Positions 31,701-42,639 of a stretch of 64,000 bases of DNA are shown here, one piece after another; position 1 is the stretch's first letter, and the number at the start of each line of letters is the position of its first letter. Position numbers and translations under genes: made by a program. The notes under the pieces were generated by a model. It was given only the letters and a program-made list of their open reading frames with translations, was not told where the DNA came from and ran no database searches. Origin of the DNA: Pycnopodia helianthoides (Eukaryota > Echinodermata > Asteroidea > Forcipulatida > Asteriidae); NCBI GenBank assembly GCA_032158295.1, contig CM063245.1, positions 2,156,700-2,220,699 of the forward strand. Direction: 5' to 3'.

Positions 31701-34700
31701 TGTCCACATTTTGTGTGATTAAACATATGCATGAACAAACAAACCTGTGAAAGTTTGAGCTCAATTGGTCATCGAGGTCACGAGAAAATAGTGAAAAGAT
31801 GTTTTCTGTTTTTTTCAAATTATCGCGCGCGATAATTACTATTATTTTACTCGTTTCTCAGAAACGATAGCATTTTAGGCAGAAATATTTCAAGGAACCC
31901 TTTCTACCATTACTTACTTTAAATCATGTAAGTTATGTGTGAATCTGTGAACAATGTGTTTTTCGATCTTACCAATAGTGTACAGGGCCTTTAAAGGGCA
32001 TGTACAACATTGGTAAGTATTGTTTGAAGCTTTGCTTAATAGTAAACTTGCGGGTACACAGCCATGTGTAAATCTCTTTTGTTTGAGTGTTGGCTCTGAG
32101 AAGAGCCGGTTTGGTCTCGACGTTTCGAACAGTATACTCTGCTCGTCTTCAGGAGAAACATTGGTAAGACTGAAAATAGAAATGTTCACAGATTTCCACA
32201 TAACTTACTTGGTCTAAAGATGGCCATGGTGAAAAACTTCCCTTGAAATAGTTTTTGCTTGAAATGCTATAGTTTTTAGGAAAGGAGTAAAACAATTAGT
32301 CTTTATCGCGCGTGCCCCAAACCCAATGTTTGTAAACAGTGAAAACATATAATGGGGTTTTCCACTGTTTTCTCATGACTCCAAAGACCGATTGAGCTGA
32401 AAATTTTAACAGGTTTAACAAGTAGAGGTTAAAATGTGAATCTAGAATTTTAGTAAAAATGTTGTCGCTTCCTGCGATTGATTGGTTTGGATAACGGGAA
32501 TACAGTATACACCGTGTAAGTCTCGCGACGATAAGATCACCATTGAGCTTCCGGGCACCTCTGAGCCATCAGGTATGGGAGAATATAACGCGGGTGCAAT
32601 TTTGCAATATTGTACAATTGTTTTTTTCTGCCACATCACTTTTTTTATCCCCCAAAAACATATTTTGATTACAAATGATTACATTTAAAACTAAAAGTGC
32701 AATAAATACCAATTATAAATAAATCTGAAAACTTATGAGAAAACAAAGAAATAGTGCTCGACCTCCAAGATCCGGCTCGAAGTGTCAAATTACGAATTTA
32801 CGCCGACTGTGTGACGGAAACCGTAACAAACCGAAGTAAGGTAAACCAATTTAATCGGGATATAAATGCTTTGTTACTTAGCGCGAAAAACAGACCTATG
32901 TCGCATGGGTTTTACGTGACGTTGCGTGGAGTCGCCGGGACAACGACGTCTCAGGGTGCACCCACTAAATGAGGAGAAACAGAGCGACGGCCTCATAAAA
33001 ATTTTGTAGGCCCTCAAAATAGTTTATAATAGACGGAATTTAGGGTTAAAAAAAAGGGGGTACCGTGTAAAACAAATTGACAAATTGTGACCTGGGGGTT
33101 GTTGACTTCCAACTTGAGGTATTATGGATGCAAAGGCCCTCCACAAATGTAACTATATTTGCCCAAAGGTGTAGGGGAAGTTTTTTAAGATTGATGCTCA
33201 GACGTTTGGAAATTTACACCGGGGTAGGGAAGTTTGTATTTGGAGGGAGAATAATGCGACGGGCCTTGGGGATCCCATAACAAATTGAGCAGGGGATAAA
33301 AGTTCAAGAGTCAATGGAAAATTTCCCTTTACTGTAAAAAGCTGTTTTGTATTTTTGAATATTTAGCAATTTGCACTGTATGCTATGGATGTTTATTTAG
33401 TTGGGTGCACCCCTTAGCTTCGCCCGGTTTGGGTACCGTACTACTACTAAAATGTAGCAGCTTCCTTGTGTTTGCATGTATGTCCGTCTAGGACCACGAC
33501 GATCGCCTTTTAGTGCAAGTTCTTTATGGTCAAACGTCAAGCGATCAAATTACCATTGAATTGACCATTCACTTGACCTGATGGGGTCCAGATCAACGTC
33601 ATTGTGACAGCAATTTTGCAAACAAAAGGTAAAATTTAAAAACACCATTTCAAGTTAAAGATTAAGAAGTAGAGGTTAAAATGTGAATCTAGAATTTTAG
33701 TAAAAATGTTGTCGCTTCCTGCGATTGATTGGTTTGGATAACGGGAATACAGTATACACCGTGTAAGTCTCGCGACGATAAGATCACCATTGAGCTTCCG
33801 GGCACCTCTGAGCCATCAGGTATGGGAGAATATAACGCGGGTGCAATTTTGCAATATTGTACAATTGTTTTTTTCTGCCACATCACTTTTTTTATCCCCC
33901 AAAAACATATTTTGATTACAAATGATTACATTTAAAACTAAAAGTGCAATAAATACCAATTATAAATAAATCTGAAAACTTATAATAAAACAAAGAAATA
34001 GTGCTCGACCTCCAAGATCCGGCTCGAAGTGTCAAATTACGAATTTACGCCGACTGTGCGACGGAAACCGTAACAAACCGAAGTAAGGTAAACAGATTTA
34101 ATCGGGATATATATGCTTTGCTACTTAGCGCGAAAAACAGACCTATGTCGCATGGGTTTTACGTGACGTTGCATGGAGTCGCCGGGACAACGTGGTCTCA
34201 GGGTGCACCCACTAAATGAGGAGAAAACAGAGCGACGGTCTCATAAAAATTTTGTAGGCCCTCAAAATAGTTTATAATAGACAGATTCTGGGGTTAAAAA
34301 AGGGGGTACCGTGTTAAAGAAATTGACAAATTGTGACCTGGGGGTTGTTGACTTCCAACTTGAGGTATTATGGATGCAAAGGCCCTCCACAAATGTAACT
34401 ATATTTGCCCAGAGGTGTAGGGGAAGTTTTTTAAGATTGATGCTCAGACGTTTGGAAATTTACACCGGGGTAGGAAAGTTTGTAATTGGAGGGAGAATAA
34501 TGCGACGGGCCTTGGGGATCCCATAACAAATTGAGCAGGGGATAAAAGTTCAAGAGTCAATGGAAAATTTCCCTTTACTGTAAAAAGCTGTTTTGTATTT
34601 TTGAATATTTAGCAATTTGCACTGTATGCTATGGACGTTTTTTTTAGTGGGGTGCACCCCTTAGCTTCGCCCGGTTTGGGTACCGTACTACTACTAAAAT

Positions 34701-37596
34701 GTAGCAGCTTCCTTGTGTTTGCATGTATGTCCGTCTAGGACCACGACGATCGCCTTTTAGTGCATGTTCTTTATCGTCAAACGTGAAGCGGACATAAGGG
34801 TCACATTTAAACAGAAACTATTTTTCCAAAATTTTCGAAACTGTTTACATATTACAATTTCTAAATTTACATCTTTAAAATACAACCATGTTCAATGGAT
34901 AACATTTATTTAAAAAAAACTAAAATTACACCCTGTAGCTGCTATTCGAAATGCCAGGCAGCGCAAATTCTTGCGAAAGCTCGTACGCTATCGAGGTCAA
35001 CTTACACAGTCTATTCAGGACTGGCCAGCCTCGCGAATTTGAGGCTGGAATTTGCGACCGTAAGTTGGGAATTTGCGGCTGGCACTCGCGGCTGGGATTT
35101 GGCGGCCAGTTTCAGCTTGGTTATTTCTGAATGCGGTCAATAACCGATCAGACAAGTTTTGCCTGCAATACAACTTTAACACAGGCAAAAATCATATATT
35201 TACCCGCTACAGATTGCTAATATATAGGTTTTCTCGGTCAAATTCGGCAAATGAGCAGCCACTTGAATTTGTTGGGGACCTTTATCGGTTAACTGACCAA
35301 GACCTAAAGTTCCTTTTTGTTTTACCTGGTTTCTTATTGAGCTGCCATTTCTAGAAATATGCGTGTAAATCTGTGGCGAAAGCTCGTTTTCGAAATACAT
35401 CGGCAAAGTTACTCAAGTGCCAATAAATAAACCGTATTTATGCCTTTAACAATCGAAAGGAAACAAAAGTTTGACAGCGCGTTTGATTAGATTGCACAAA
35501 TTCCAAAAATACTGCCCAAAAATTAATTTGAATAACCAAACACACGCCTCAAAAAGCTCTCGCAAATTTGAATGTTGCCTAGTTGAATTGTTAAATTGAA
35601 TGATTATTTTGTTAAATCGAATGACGCAACAGTACAATTGACTAGTCGTAAAATGAAATCGAATCGAGCAGCATTCGATTTCGCGCGAAATAGAATGGCG
35701 CCTACGCCTATGGGTCCAACGTCGTTTTAATTACTTGTCGATTACGAAATGCTATCGTTCCGCTTACGATTTTTTATTTTTTTAATATATTTTTTGTTGT
35801 TGTTGTTGGGGGGGGGGTCTTCGTTAATATGTGATGATTTCCATTTTTATTTGCTCTTCTATACGCTGTACTAAGTTTATATTATAGCATTTGCGTGTTT
35901 CCTTCTTTCGTGTTTTTTTCATAAATTTCAATTGAGAATTTCAATTGAAGACTGCCAAACGAAAAACCGAATAGGACAATGAACTATTTTTAAAAAAGCG
36001 GCTTAAAATCCAACTTATTTGTTATGGTTTGAGGTTGAACAAAGAAAAATTGACTAGAGCGGGATTTGGACCAACGACATCCTTTCTTTGTTCAACCCCA
36101 AACCATTTGAAATTTACCCAGAACAGGTTCACATTTAACTGCATTTGTTCACATTCAAATTTACTGCTTCAAATTGTCATTAAAGTCCGAAAATTTCAAT
36201 CGAAACAGGATTTTAAAGCAACAAATTTGTCTTTTACCATTTTTTCTCTAAGTTGTGAAAAACATGCTCCAGATTTTAAAAATCAATCTAGTTTTTTAAA
36301 GCTAACAATTAAAAAGTTGATAAATTCCAGTTATTTGTTGGCAATATAACGCACATTTTGTCATGTTTGGGGGTCCAAGGGATACAAAAAATCTATCCCC
36401 TCCTCCTTTTTTGCTTGGTTTAAGCAGAAAATTCTATCCCCTCATCTTTTTGGCTAGGTTCGAGGAGCAAGGGATAGAAAATTCTATCCCCTCATCTTTT
36501 CTGCTGGATCTGAGGAACAAGGGATAGAAAATTCTATCCCCTCATCTTTTCTGCTGGATCTGTGGAACAAGGGATAGAACATTCTATCCCCTCATCTTTT
36601 TGGCTGGGTTTGAGGAACAAGGGATAGAAAATTCTATCCCTTGACCTAAATTATATCAATTCGAACCACAATTAAACTTTTATTTTTGTCAGCTTTTTCA
36701 ATAGTGAAGTACATAATTGTTAATAAAAAGGTGTGCGTATTTTTTTTTTTATTGTATGATGCAGGAATAAGTATGAGTACGCAATTTTGAAAATTTGTTT
36801 GTTAACAAAAATGAATTAATCAAAAAACTGTAAATACATTTTTTTTTAAAGTGCACCAGGTTCTAACTTTGTGCCTCCAGCAACATTTTATGAACAAAAA
36901 TAGCATGATTTTAACATTTTAGAGACAACTTTAAGAACAAATGCTATGTATTTTTAAATAAATGTGAAATGTGAAAAAGTGTAGTTAAATGTGAACCTGT
37001 TCCAGTCAGTTTCCCTTGTGGTTCATTACTTGACAGAGTATTTCTTACAAACGTTAATACTACACAATACAATTACCGAATAGGCCTACAGCACTTTTTT
37101 ATTTACTCTGAAGGTTATCCTACCTACCATATTTCCCAAGCCTATTCTCCATCAAGAGGAAAAAAAAAAACACCCTCAAAATAAAACAGTTATAATAACA
37201 ACAATAACAATAATTATACAGGTTTTCCCGGTCATTTTCGGCAAAAAGGAACCTATTTCACGTTCATGCATTCGTACTTTTCAGTAGTTACAAAAGAGCA
37301 TTTGCTTATAGATTAAGCAAAACTGAAGGACTGTTTTGAGGATTTTTCACTTTTGCGCAAAACAGAATAACGCGACAATTAAATTGGCCCGCTCATTTGC
37401 CGAAATGGACCGGGAAAACCAGAAACAAAGTAATTTTGATTCACCAATTTCGATTCCTCCACTCAAACAAGGCGTGCGGAGCTCTTTGAACACGGTAAAA
37501 ACGAGTCTAAAGATAAATCTTACCTTTGATCATCATCACAACCAGAACGGCGAGTGTTGCTCCGTCCATTTTCAACGAGATTGTGAACTGCATCAT
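25601..37596 (-). CDS. Gene 2: secreted/membrane protein 5' part with F5/8C domain (partial)
   Basis: Five exons can be chained by phase: signal peptide (37524-37596), an unknown cysteine module (28481-28726) and a three-exon F5/8C (discoidin) domain (27710-27823, 27352-27548, 25601-25737). F5/8C domains bind carbohydrate, phospholipid or collagen on the cell surface. The last donor is phase 1, so at least one more module follows, but I found no 3' exon between 25,600 and 14,010. Intron 1 is 8.8 kb and full of repeats. One base too many at the start of the last exon (TTTTT) breaks phase. It could be its own gene or an upstream alternative start feeding into gene 1. Confidence 0.68.
26142..26433. 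mobile_element. MITE-like family R1 copy (longest)
   Basis: This is the best-preserved R1 copy: cactttaaaa...cttcccgggtcaaaattgac at one end and gtcaattctgacctgggaat...tttagagtgt at the other, about 290 bp. In the middle are several inverted tgacccggaat/agaatctgggtca units. It lies in the gene 2 intron between F5/8C exons. Confidence 0.72.
26663..26730. mobile_element. R2 MITE fragment
   Basis: Only one terminus is present: ttaaagacactggacactat followed by ggtaattgtcaaagaccagt, as at the ends of the full R2 copies. Confidence 0.75.
27352..27548 (-). CDS. Gene 2 exon 4: F5/8C part 2
   Basis: This is a 197-nt exon, phase 1 in and phase 0 out. It reads GAYCSTTFERKTHWFRVSLN, then VTLTGLITQGQHSDTKWVTK and FKVKLGVVDNQL. 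The 'W.qVdL...v.v.gi.TQGr...qwVt.y.v.yS' core of F5/8C is clear. It ends GLPIE at the donor gtaaag. Confidence 0.87.
27710..27823 (-). CDS. Gene 2 exon 3: F5/8C part 1
   Basis: This is a 114-nt phase 1-1 exon reading VCGYPLGMESGTIPNNSLSA then YGPERARLNSNG. This is the start of an F5/8 type C domain (C..pLGme.g.I.d..i.aS.......ARLN). The acceptor is ctttcag and the donor gtaatt. Confidence 0.86.
28481..28726 (-). CDS. Gene 2 exon 2: unknown cysteine-containing module
   Basis: This is an 82-codon phase 1-1 exon from atattag to GCAG/gtaggt. After the signal-peptide end it reads VCYIVSEFDPRSSSRQHRW, then DPCECTSIRLGG, DASGCLNVKPHHLETLILSE and IRAFFNCSA. Five cysteines and one sequon are seen. 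I do not recognise the family. The clean exon borders and phase match on both sides support it as coding. Confidence 0.65.
29150..29770 (-). repeat. Inverted relatives of the 32-35 kb repeat block
   Basis: Segment 29395-29770 matches, in inverted orientation, parts of the 1.12-kb unit at 32930-33310 (shared words: gggatcccaaaggcctgtcg against cgggccttggggatccca). Segment 29150-29235 matches 34985-35095 inverted (ggccggccagcctc against gactggccagcctcgcga). Together they look like the two arms of a larger, decayed inverted-repeat element. Confidence 0.65.
30040..30450. repeat. Diverged two-copy tandem repeat
   Basis: The segment around 30075-30230 recurs at about 30300-30450 (shared: cagctaatt, tgattttcgtcacttttga, acgaaaagtgtaact/caaagggcgtcact). 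It is intronic and lacks coding signal. Confidence 0.6.
30480..31262 (-). mobile_element. Penelope-like retroelement fragment with GIY-YIG domain
   Basis: Read on the minus strand near 31120-31020 is LLYLISSKVCGVQYIGQTRT then TLRRRFYRQIHS, the GIY-YIG endonuclease start with its conserved YLI..C...YIG.T...LR.R. After frame breaks it resumes RAVGNHREIVRLSRDKLWTR and RLQTIQPRGLNIQEG, matching the usual end of Penelope-type proteins. No reverse transcriptase region is seen, so it is a 5'-truncated, frame-broken copy. The tail near 30497-30540 (gacgtttcgaccctagcaga) is typical of sequence following such ORFs. Confidence 0.65.
31661..31994. mobile_element. TTAA-ended MITE, R2-like
   Basis: Ends are ttaaaggtattgtacagttt and accaatagtgtacagggcctttaa. 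The centre holds the palindrome attatcgcgcgcgataat. Internal words (acctgtgaaagtttgagctcaattggtc) are shared with R2. Confidence 0.72.
32000..32170 (-). repeat. Dispersed repeat, copy 2
   Basis: Inverted homologue of 4490-4645 (tctcgacgtttcgaacagta, gagccggtttggtctcgac). Confidence 0.6.
32419..33542. repeat. 1.12-kb tandem unit, copy 1
   Basis: Nearly identical to 33666-34788 (offset 1,247 bp), with only scattered substitutions and small indels; a unique ~120-bp spacer separates them. Small open frames repeat in both copies but show no domain. The right end (agcttcgcccggtttgggta) recurs in both. Confidence 0.92.
33666..34788. repeat. 1.12-kb tandem unit, copy 2
   Basis: Second copy of the unit at 32419-33542. 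The high identity indicates a recent duplication or recent adjacent insertions of one element family. Confidence 0.92.
36381..36650. repeat. 50-bp minisatellite with palindromic core
   Basis: Five copies at exactly 50-bp spacing (attctatccc at 36431, 36481, 36531, 36581, 36631). Each unit holds the palindrome gatagaaaattctatc, so single strands could fold into short hairpins. Confidence 0.93.
37524..37596 (-). CDS. Gene 2 exon 1: signal peptide
   Basis: The exon opens with two adjacent ATGs (37596, 37593); a third in-frame ATG is at 37569. From the third it reads MDGATLAVLVVMMIK and, after splicing, continues GFLVVSAHKVC, giving one hydrophobic core. The donor is AAAG/gtaaga. With the first ATG the exon is 73 nt, phase 1, exactly like exon 1 of gene 1. 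Confidence 0.6.
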
Positions 37597-38489
37597 TCCC
37601 TACGTTTCTAGGCTTGACAGATCCAAATGACGACCATTATAACAAGGTGATGACCTCACAGTGACATATTTTGATAAGCCAATTAGGAGTTTCGTTTGAT
37701 TAATCTCCGTGGTGGTGGTGGGGGACGTGCAGGGATGGTAGTGGAGGGCGTGCAGGGATGGTCTTGAAGTGTTGCTGTTCAACCCCCTAATGCATGGAGG
37801 TCCCTGGGCAACAGTTTATATTTTCCGGAAATTGCGTTTTTAAGTAGTAAACTGGAAGATGATTTAAATATACTATATAAACGTGTATATAAAACTAGTA
37901 GAGGATATGGCCTTAGCTTTTGAGCCAAACCGTATCTTCGTCAGAGTCATAAACAAGCACAAACGAAAACATATCCATTTATAGCAAACAAAAGAGGAGC
38001 AAAGAATAATTGGAAAATATCCAGAAAGAAGGAGAGACAATTTTAGCAAATCAAAGTTAATAATTGACAAACAGTGGGGTTGCTAGGAACCAACCAGAGT
38101 AAAGTATTGCGGACTTAAAGGATGGTCAGTGAAAGGGTGGATTACTGGACCATAAAGGTAGTAACTGCATTCTGGGTAACGTGGGATGCATGAAAGGACA
38201 GGATTAGAGGTGAGCTACATCAGGGAGAGAAGGAGTTATTAGAAAAAGAGTAGGTCCATTAAAAAAATTAAAAAAAATTAATGAGAGAAAGAAGGGTAAA
38301 AATAAGCCAGTGGAAAGAACAAGTTTTATGTGAAGGTCTGGTTCCAATTGTGTATTCAACCATTCTGTGCACTTCAAAATAAGTTGACAACCCGAAAACA
38401 CACTCTGCAGAGACGAGGTTCGTTAGAATAAAACTCATGGTGATTTGGGGTTATTGCATTTTCTATGAGCCGATCAGTCTGTTTATTTA

Positions 38490-38936
38490 ATAATAACAAC
38501 TAATACTAATAGTGGCTTCTTATATAGCGCTCATATCCGTCACTCAGTGACGCGCAAGGCGCTTCAACATTCATTATTTTTTCCTGCAAGGTATTGTGGA
38601 GCTACGTTTTGAAGTATTAGACCTATTCCTTTACATAGCACCATGTAATGGTTTACAAGGTGATGTGGCGCAATATGCTGCCAATCAAGCCAGGAACACC
38701 GGGGCCAACCCCTTCTCTTTTCGATGAGTGCACTGGGTTCTTTCACGTGCATTACACAACCCACGAGACCAACGGCTTTACGTCCCATCCGAAGGACGCA
38801 GCAATAATGGTTAAGTGTCTTGCTGAAGGACACAAGTGTCACGACCGGGACTCGAACTCACACTCTGTTGAACAGAAACACAATAGCTTGAGTCCGGTGC
38901 TCTTATCCGCTCGGCCACGACACGCCAAAGGGGAAG
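38490..38936 (-). mobile_element. tRNA-derived SINE
   Basis: The minus strand starts with a tRNA-Leu-like head: A-box-like gtggccgagcgg near 38920 and B-box gagttcgagtcccgg at 38845-38859. A body follows with tccttcggatgggacgtaaa, and a tail agcgctatataagaagccac. Pol III promoter boxes plus a conserved body and AT-rich tail are the layout of a SINE. The tRNA part is aberrant in its variable arm, so it is not a tRNA gene. Confidence 0.78.
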
Positions 38937-39559
38937 TTTCTTTGAGACAACAACAGAAAAACAAACAAGTGACAATCAGATTCAAATTCGTTTGTTTCGA
39001 AACCCATTTTATTAACCGTTCCGATAGCCTTAAACAAATTAGATCAAAGAGCAAAGTATATGTTGTTACCATAATTAGACATGGAGACAAAGTGTTCTGC
39101 ATGAGTCGCCTGATCGGCATTTATTAACATTGTACAAAGCCAACTTTGTTTACATTAATATATTACAACATTATGATAAAACAGATCTCCAGTTGTTGCG
39201 TAGAGGCCCAGGTGTCTTAATCAGATGTCAAACATGAAACCATTAAACAAATTGATTGTATGCTTCGATCCCCTGTGTCTAAGTCTAAAAGTGCAGACCC
39301 GTTTATGATTGAAAATGATCAATAAAGTTTGCTTATATCCGGTAATGATCAATAATGTCTGATAATTGTGATTGGTAACGGTAGATGATGATACTTATTG
39401 AAAACGACTGATAATGATTGATCATTATCTGAATGATCAATAATTATCAGATAATGAGTCATGTTGTTTGATAATGGTATCGATATATTGATAATAAAAC
39501 AATGGATAACGATTGTTGGCAATACATTTGTTTTGATGATGGTCTAAAAGGAAAATATC

Positions 39560-39900
39560 AATCACTTTATTCTAGATAGCTGAAGTTTGTATTCGATTTA
39601 TAAAAACTGACTAAATGTAGGAATGTTGCATATCATGTCGTTTTATTAAGTCGAAAACATGGCACGTAATATTGGTGATGACGATCTGCGTACTGATCGA
39701 GTCGTAGAATTGTTAAAACAGGTGGCAGAACCACCACACACCTCGCAGTGAGAGATGTTTCACGGTGTTGCGCCAAGCTTGACGTAGATAGCATTAATTT
39801 TGCAAAACGGCGTCACGCCTGATAAGTATACAATACAAAAAAATGCAATAATGTGTCTGTTGAATAAGGAGTTGTGGCCAATTTGTTACCATGGTTTCCA
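39560..39900 (+). repeat. Duplicated segment copy 1
   Basis: Matches 41150-41490 (gatagctgaagtttgtattc; catggcacgtaatattggtg). In one frame both read MAR-x-IGDDDLRTDR-x-VELL, then TARDVSRCCAKLD or AVRDVSRCCAKLD in the next frame. This looks like a broken exon of an unidentified protein copied with its surroundings. Confidence 0.75.
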
Positions 39901-41149
39901 CATACACACTAAATTTAACCTCAAACGTCAGGTATTATTTGTTTACATCACATTGCTTCAAACATGATTAGTTTTCCATCGTTAGTCAAATTAACAGACT
40001 TTAGCGTACGTGTCAGGTTTGTATGTTGTCCATGAGAAGAAGAAAAATTATCACCACGTATGTGGAGTAAGAATTGAGATGAGGTTTTGAAAAAAATATC
40101 GACGTTTCGATTTAGGTCTAAGAATCGTCTTCATGAACTGAATCTGTATTCTATGACTGCACGCTTGTTACTACTGTAATTGAATGACGTGTCATTTCAC
40201 TAACTGAATCCGAAAATACTTCACAAAAACTTGCTAGAATTAAGTCCACTTTTGAAAGTCTTATTTGCGTAAAACAAAATTGATAAATTAGTGCAAAAAA
40301 AACCCGAGCAAATCACTAGTTATGTGAACTATTGCGTCAGTTTTACTAATTACCTAAAATCATTTGACCTAGCATCCACAATAATAGTTAAACCTTGACC
40401 TCTTTGACAGGTTATGAATACCATACCCGGGCACCCGGGCACCTGGGCACCCGGACACTGAGTGTTTTTTGTTCTTCTTTTGTAACTACGAGTGCTTTCA
40501 ACTAAACCATCAGTTCGATCAATATCTAGATCCGTTTCCACACAAAAAAAGCTTTGACAGAGCATCCCAAGCTTTTCTTACAAGTTTTTATTTTTTGTTT
40601 TATTATTGTTATTAAATGTTTTGAACGAGTGCTATTAATCATTTGTCAAAACACAATTAACGGAGCATATTCTGAAGCTAGGCCTATGTCTTTTTCGCAT
40701 TAGCAGGTTTAACAGAATCCAATACACCGGGTTCTTTTAATAGCAACTCTTTTGCAATCAAAAGTTTTGGGACAAAACTGTGTACAGTGTGCTTGATTAA
40801 TAATAGTCATCGTTTCAAGTCTTAATTGTACGTTTAATTATCGAGACAGTGGGGAAACAGGTAAGTACGCGGGAAAAACACAGTTACTTATAAAACGTTT
40901 CCTTTGGGATGAACTTACCATTGTGTTTTTATGCACTGTCATTACCTTTGTACTTAATCTGCTTAATTTATTTTCTTTATTTTCTTTGTTCGGGCAAGTA
41001 CATCCCGTTAGATAATAAAAGCACTGCCTGAGTTTTATGGCACCCTCAGGCATACGCACGAGCGCCGACTAAAACAAAAATACATATACCGCAATGCATC
41101 TTGGGAAACTGAGTACAGTTAAAAAGTCAAAGCTGCCAAGATGTTATCA

Positions 41150-41660
41150 ATCACTTTTATTTCAGATAGCTGAAGTTTGTATTCGATTTTTGTTTTAAAC
41201 TGACTAAATGTAGGAATGTTGCACATCATGCCGTTTTATTAAGTCGAAAACATGGCACGCAAAATTGGTGATGACGATCTGCGTACTGATCGAATCGTCG
41301 AATTGTTACACAGGTGGCAGAACCACCACACACCTCACAGCGAGAGATGTTTCACGGTGTTGCGCCAAGCTTGACATAGATATAGCATTAATTTGGCAAA
41401 ACGGCGTCACGCCTGGCGAAAAGACAATAACAAATGCAATTTGTCTGTTGAATGAGGAGTTTTGGCCAATGTCTTACTATGGTATCCACATACCAATAAA
41501 ATTTAACCTCAAACGTCGGGTATATATCATTTGCGTACATACAATTGCCTCAAACATGATTAGTTTTCAATCGTTAGTCAAATTTACAGACTTTGCCTAT
41601 ATGTTGTTCATGAAAATATTTTGTTTAACACCACGTAATATGTGGAGTACGAAATGAGAT
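41150..41660 (+). repeat. Duplicated segment copy 2 with broken ORF
   Basis: Second copy of 39560-39900, extended. It contains MARKIGDDDLRTDRIVELLH, and in an overlapping frame TTTHLTARDVSRCCAKLDID. Frame slips relative to the sister copy show that neither is intact. The family is not recognised; a death-fold or transposon origin is possible. Confidence 0.65.
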
Positions 41661-41700
41661 GAGGCTGGGGAAAAAATCTATCCACGTAGGCCTATGTACT

Positions 41701-42102
41701 TTAAAGGCACAGTACACGTTTGGTAATGACTCTGAAAATTTAAGGGAACAAAAACGTACTTGGTAAGAAGGACAGCAGCTTTGGGTAGTATAATGAATTT
41801 TTAGAAACTTTTAACTTTGAAGTACTACGGTTATGGAAAATATATCACCTTTTTCCCCAAAAAAAATTGAATCTGAGAAGCGTTTCTGTCAGAACCGCTT
41901 CTCAGACTGTGTATTCTTATGGGGAATATTCTTCCTGCGTGAAAATATTCGCACCGGTTTTTCGGTGATATCTCAAAAACGCGACCACCTTTTGAAGTGA
42001 AATTTTCACAGGTTAGTTTTATTGTATGTACCTACATGTAAATTTATATAGGATTAACACAATCAGTAGGCTCCAATTACAAAACGTGTACTGTGCCTTT
42101 AA
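41701..42102. mobile_element. TTAA-ended MITE family R3 copy
   Basis: Ends ttaaaggcacagtacacgtt and acgtgtactgtgcctttaa; internal gagaagcgtttctgtcagaa palindrome. Sister copies at 45293-45686 and 59017-59412. Confidence 0.85.
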
Positions 42103-42639
42103 TCTGCCGAACATATTTTCTTTATTGTCTTTGATCGGGGCAGTACATCCCGATAGACAACAAAAGCACTGCTTGGGTTTTGATGGCAACCTCAGGCCTA
42201 CGCACAAGCGCCGACTTAATAATATTTTTACCACAATGCATCTTGGGAAACTGAGTACAGTTAAAAAGTTAAACTGCCAAGATGGACGCCCATGCTGTAG
42301 TTGTTTACATGCAACTATGCCAGGTTTTATAGTGGTGTACTGCATTGCTTCAAAATCAGCGCGCCATGATGGTTGCCGGTGTTGCTGGGACTCGGTTTTC
42401 ACCCAGAATCCTTTGCGCGCGATCATGCGGGACATGCGTATGGGCTTTTGGCGTCGTCATGGAGATATTTTGAGAGTTTGTCTCCGAATGATTATCACAG
42501 ACCATAAATACTGCTGCTGTCTCTGTCATCTTGACCGCCTATAGTAGTATCAGTGAATAGCGATTAACTGTTGTACCAAACCGGGTCAGACTAGATTGAC
42601 CCATTTTCGGCTTTAGTTTGGTTGCATTGAATCGAATGG

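Noticed and set aside
36420..36650. CRISPR-like regular spacing
   Set aside because: The whole 50-bp unit repeats with no unique spacers; it is a minisatellite in a eukaryotic genome.
42019..42544. Overlapping long open frames on both strands (up to 172 codons)
   Set aside because: They run across an R3 MITE end and a duplicated repeat; no domain, and the repeat copies do not preserve the frame.
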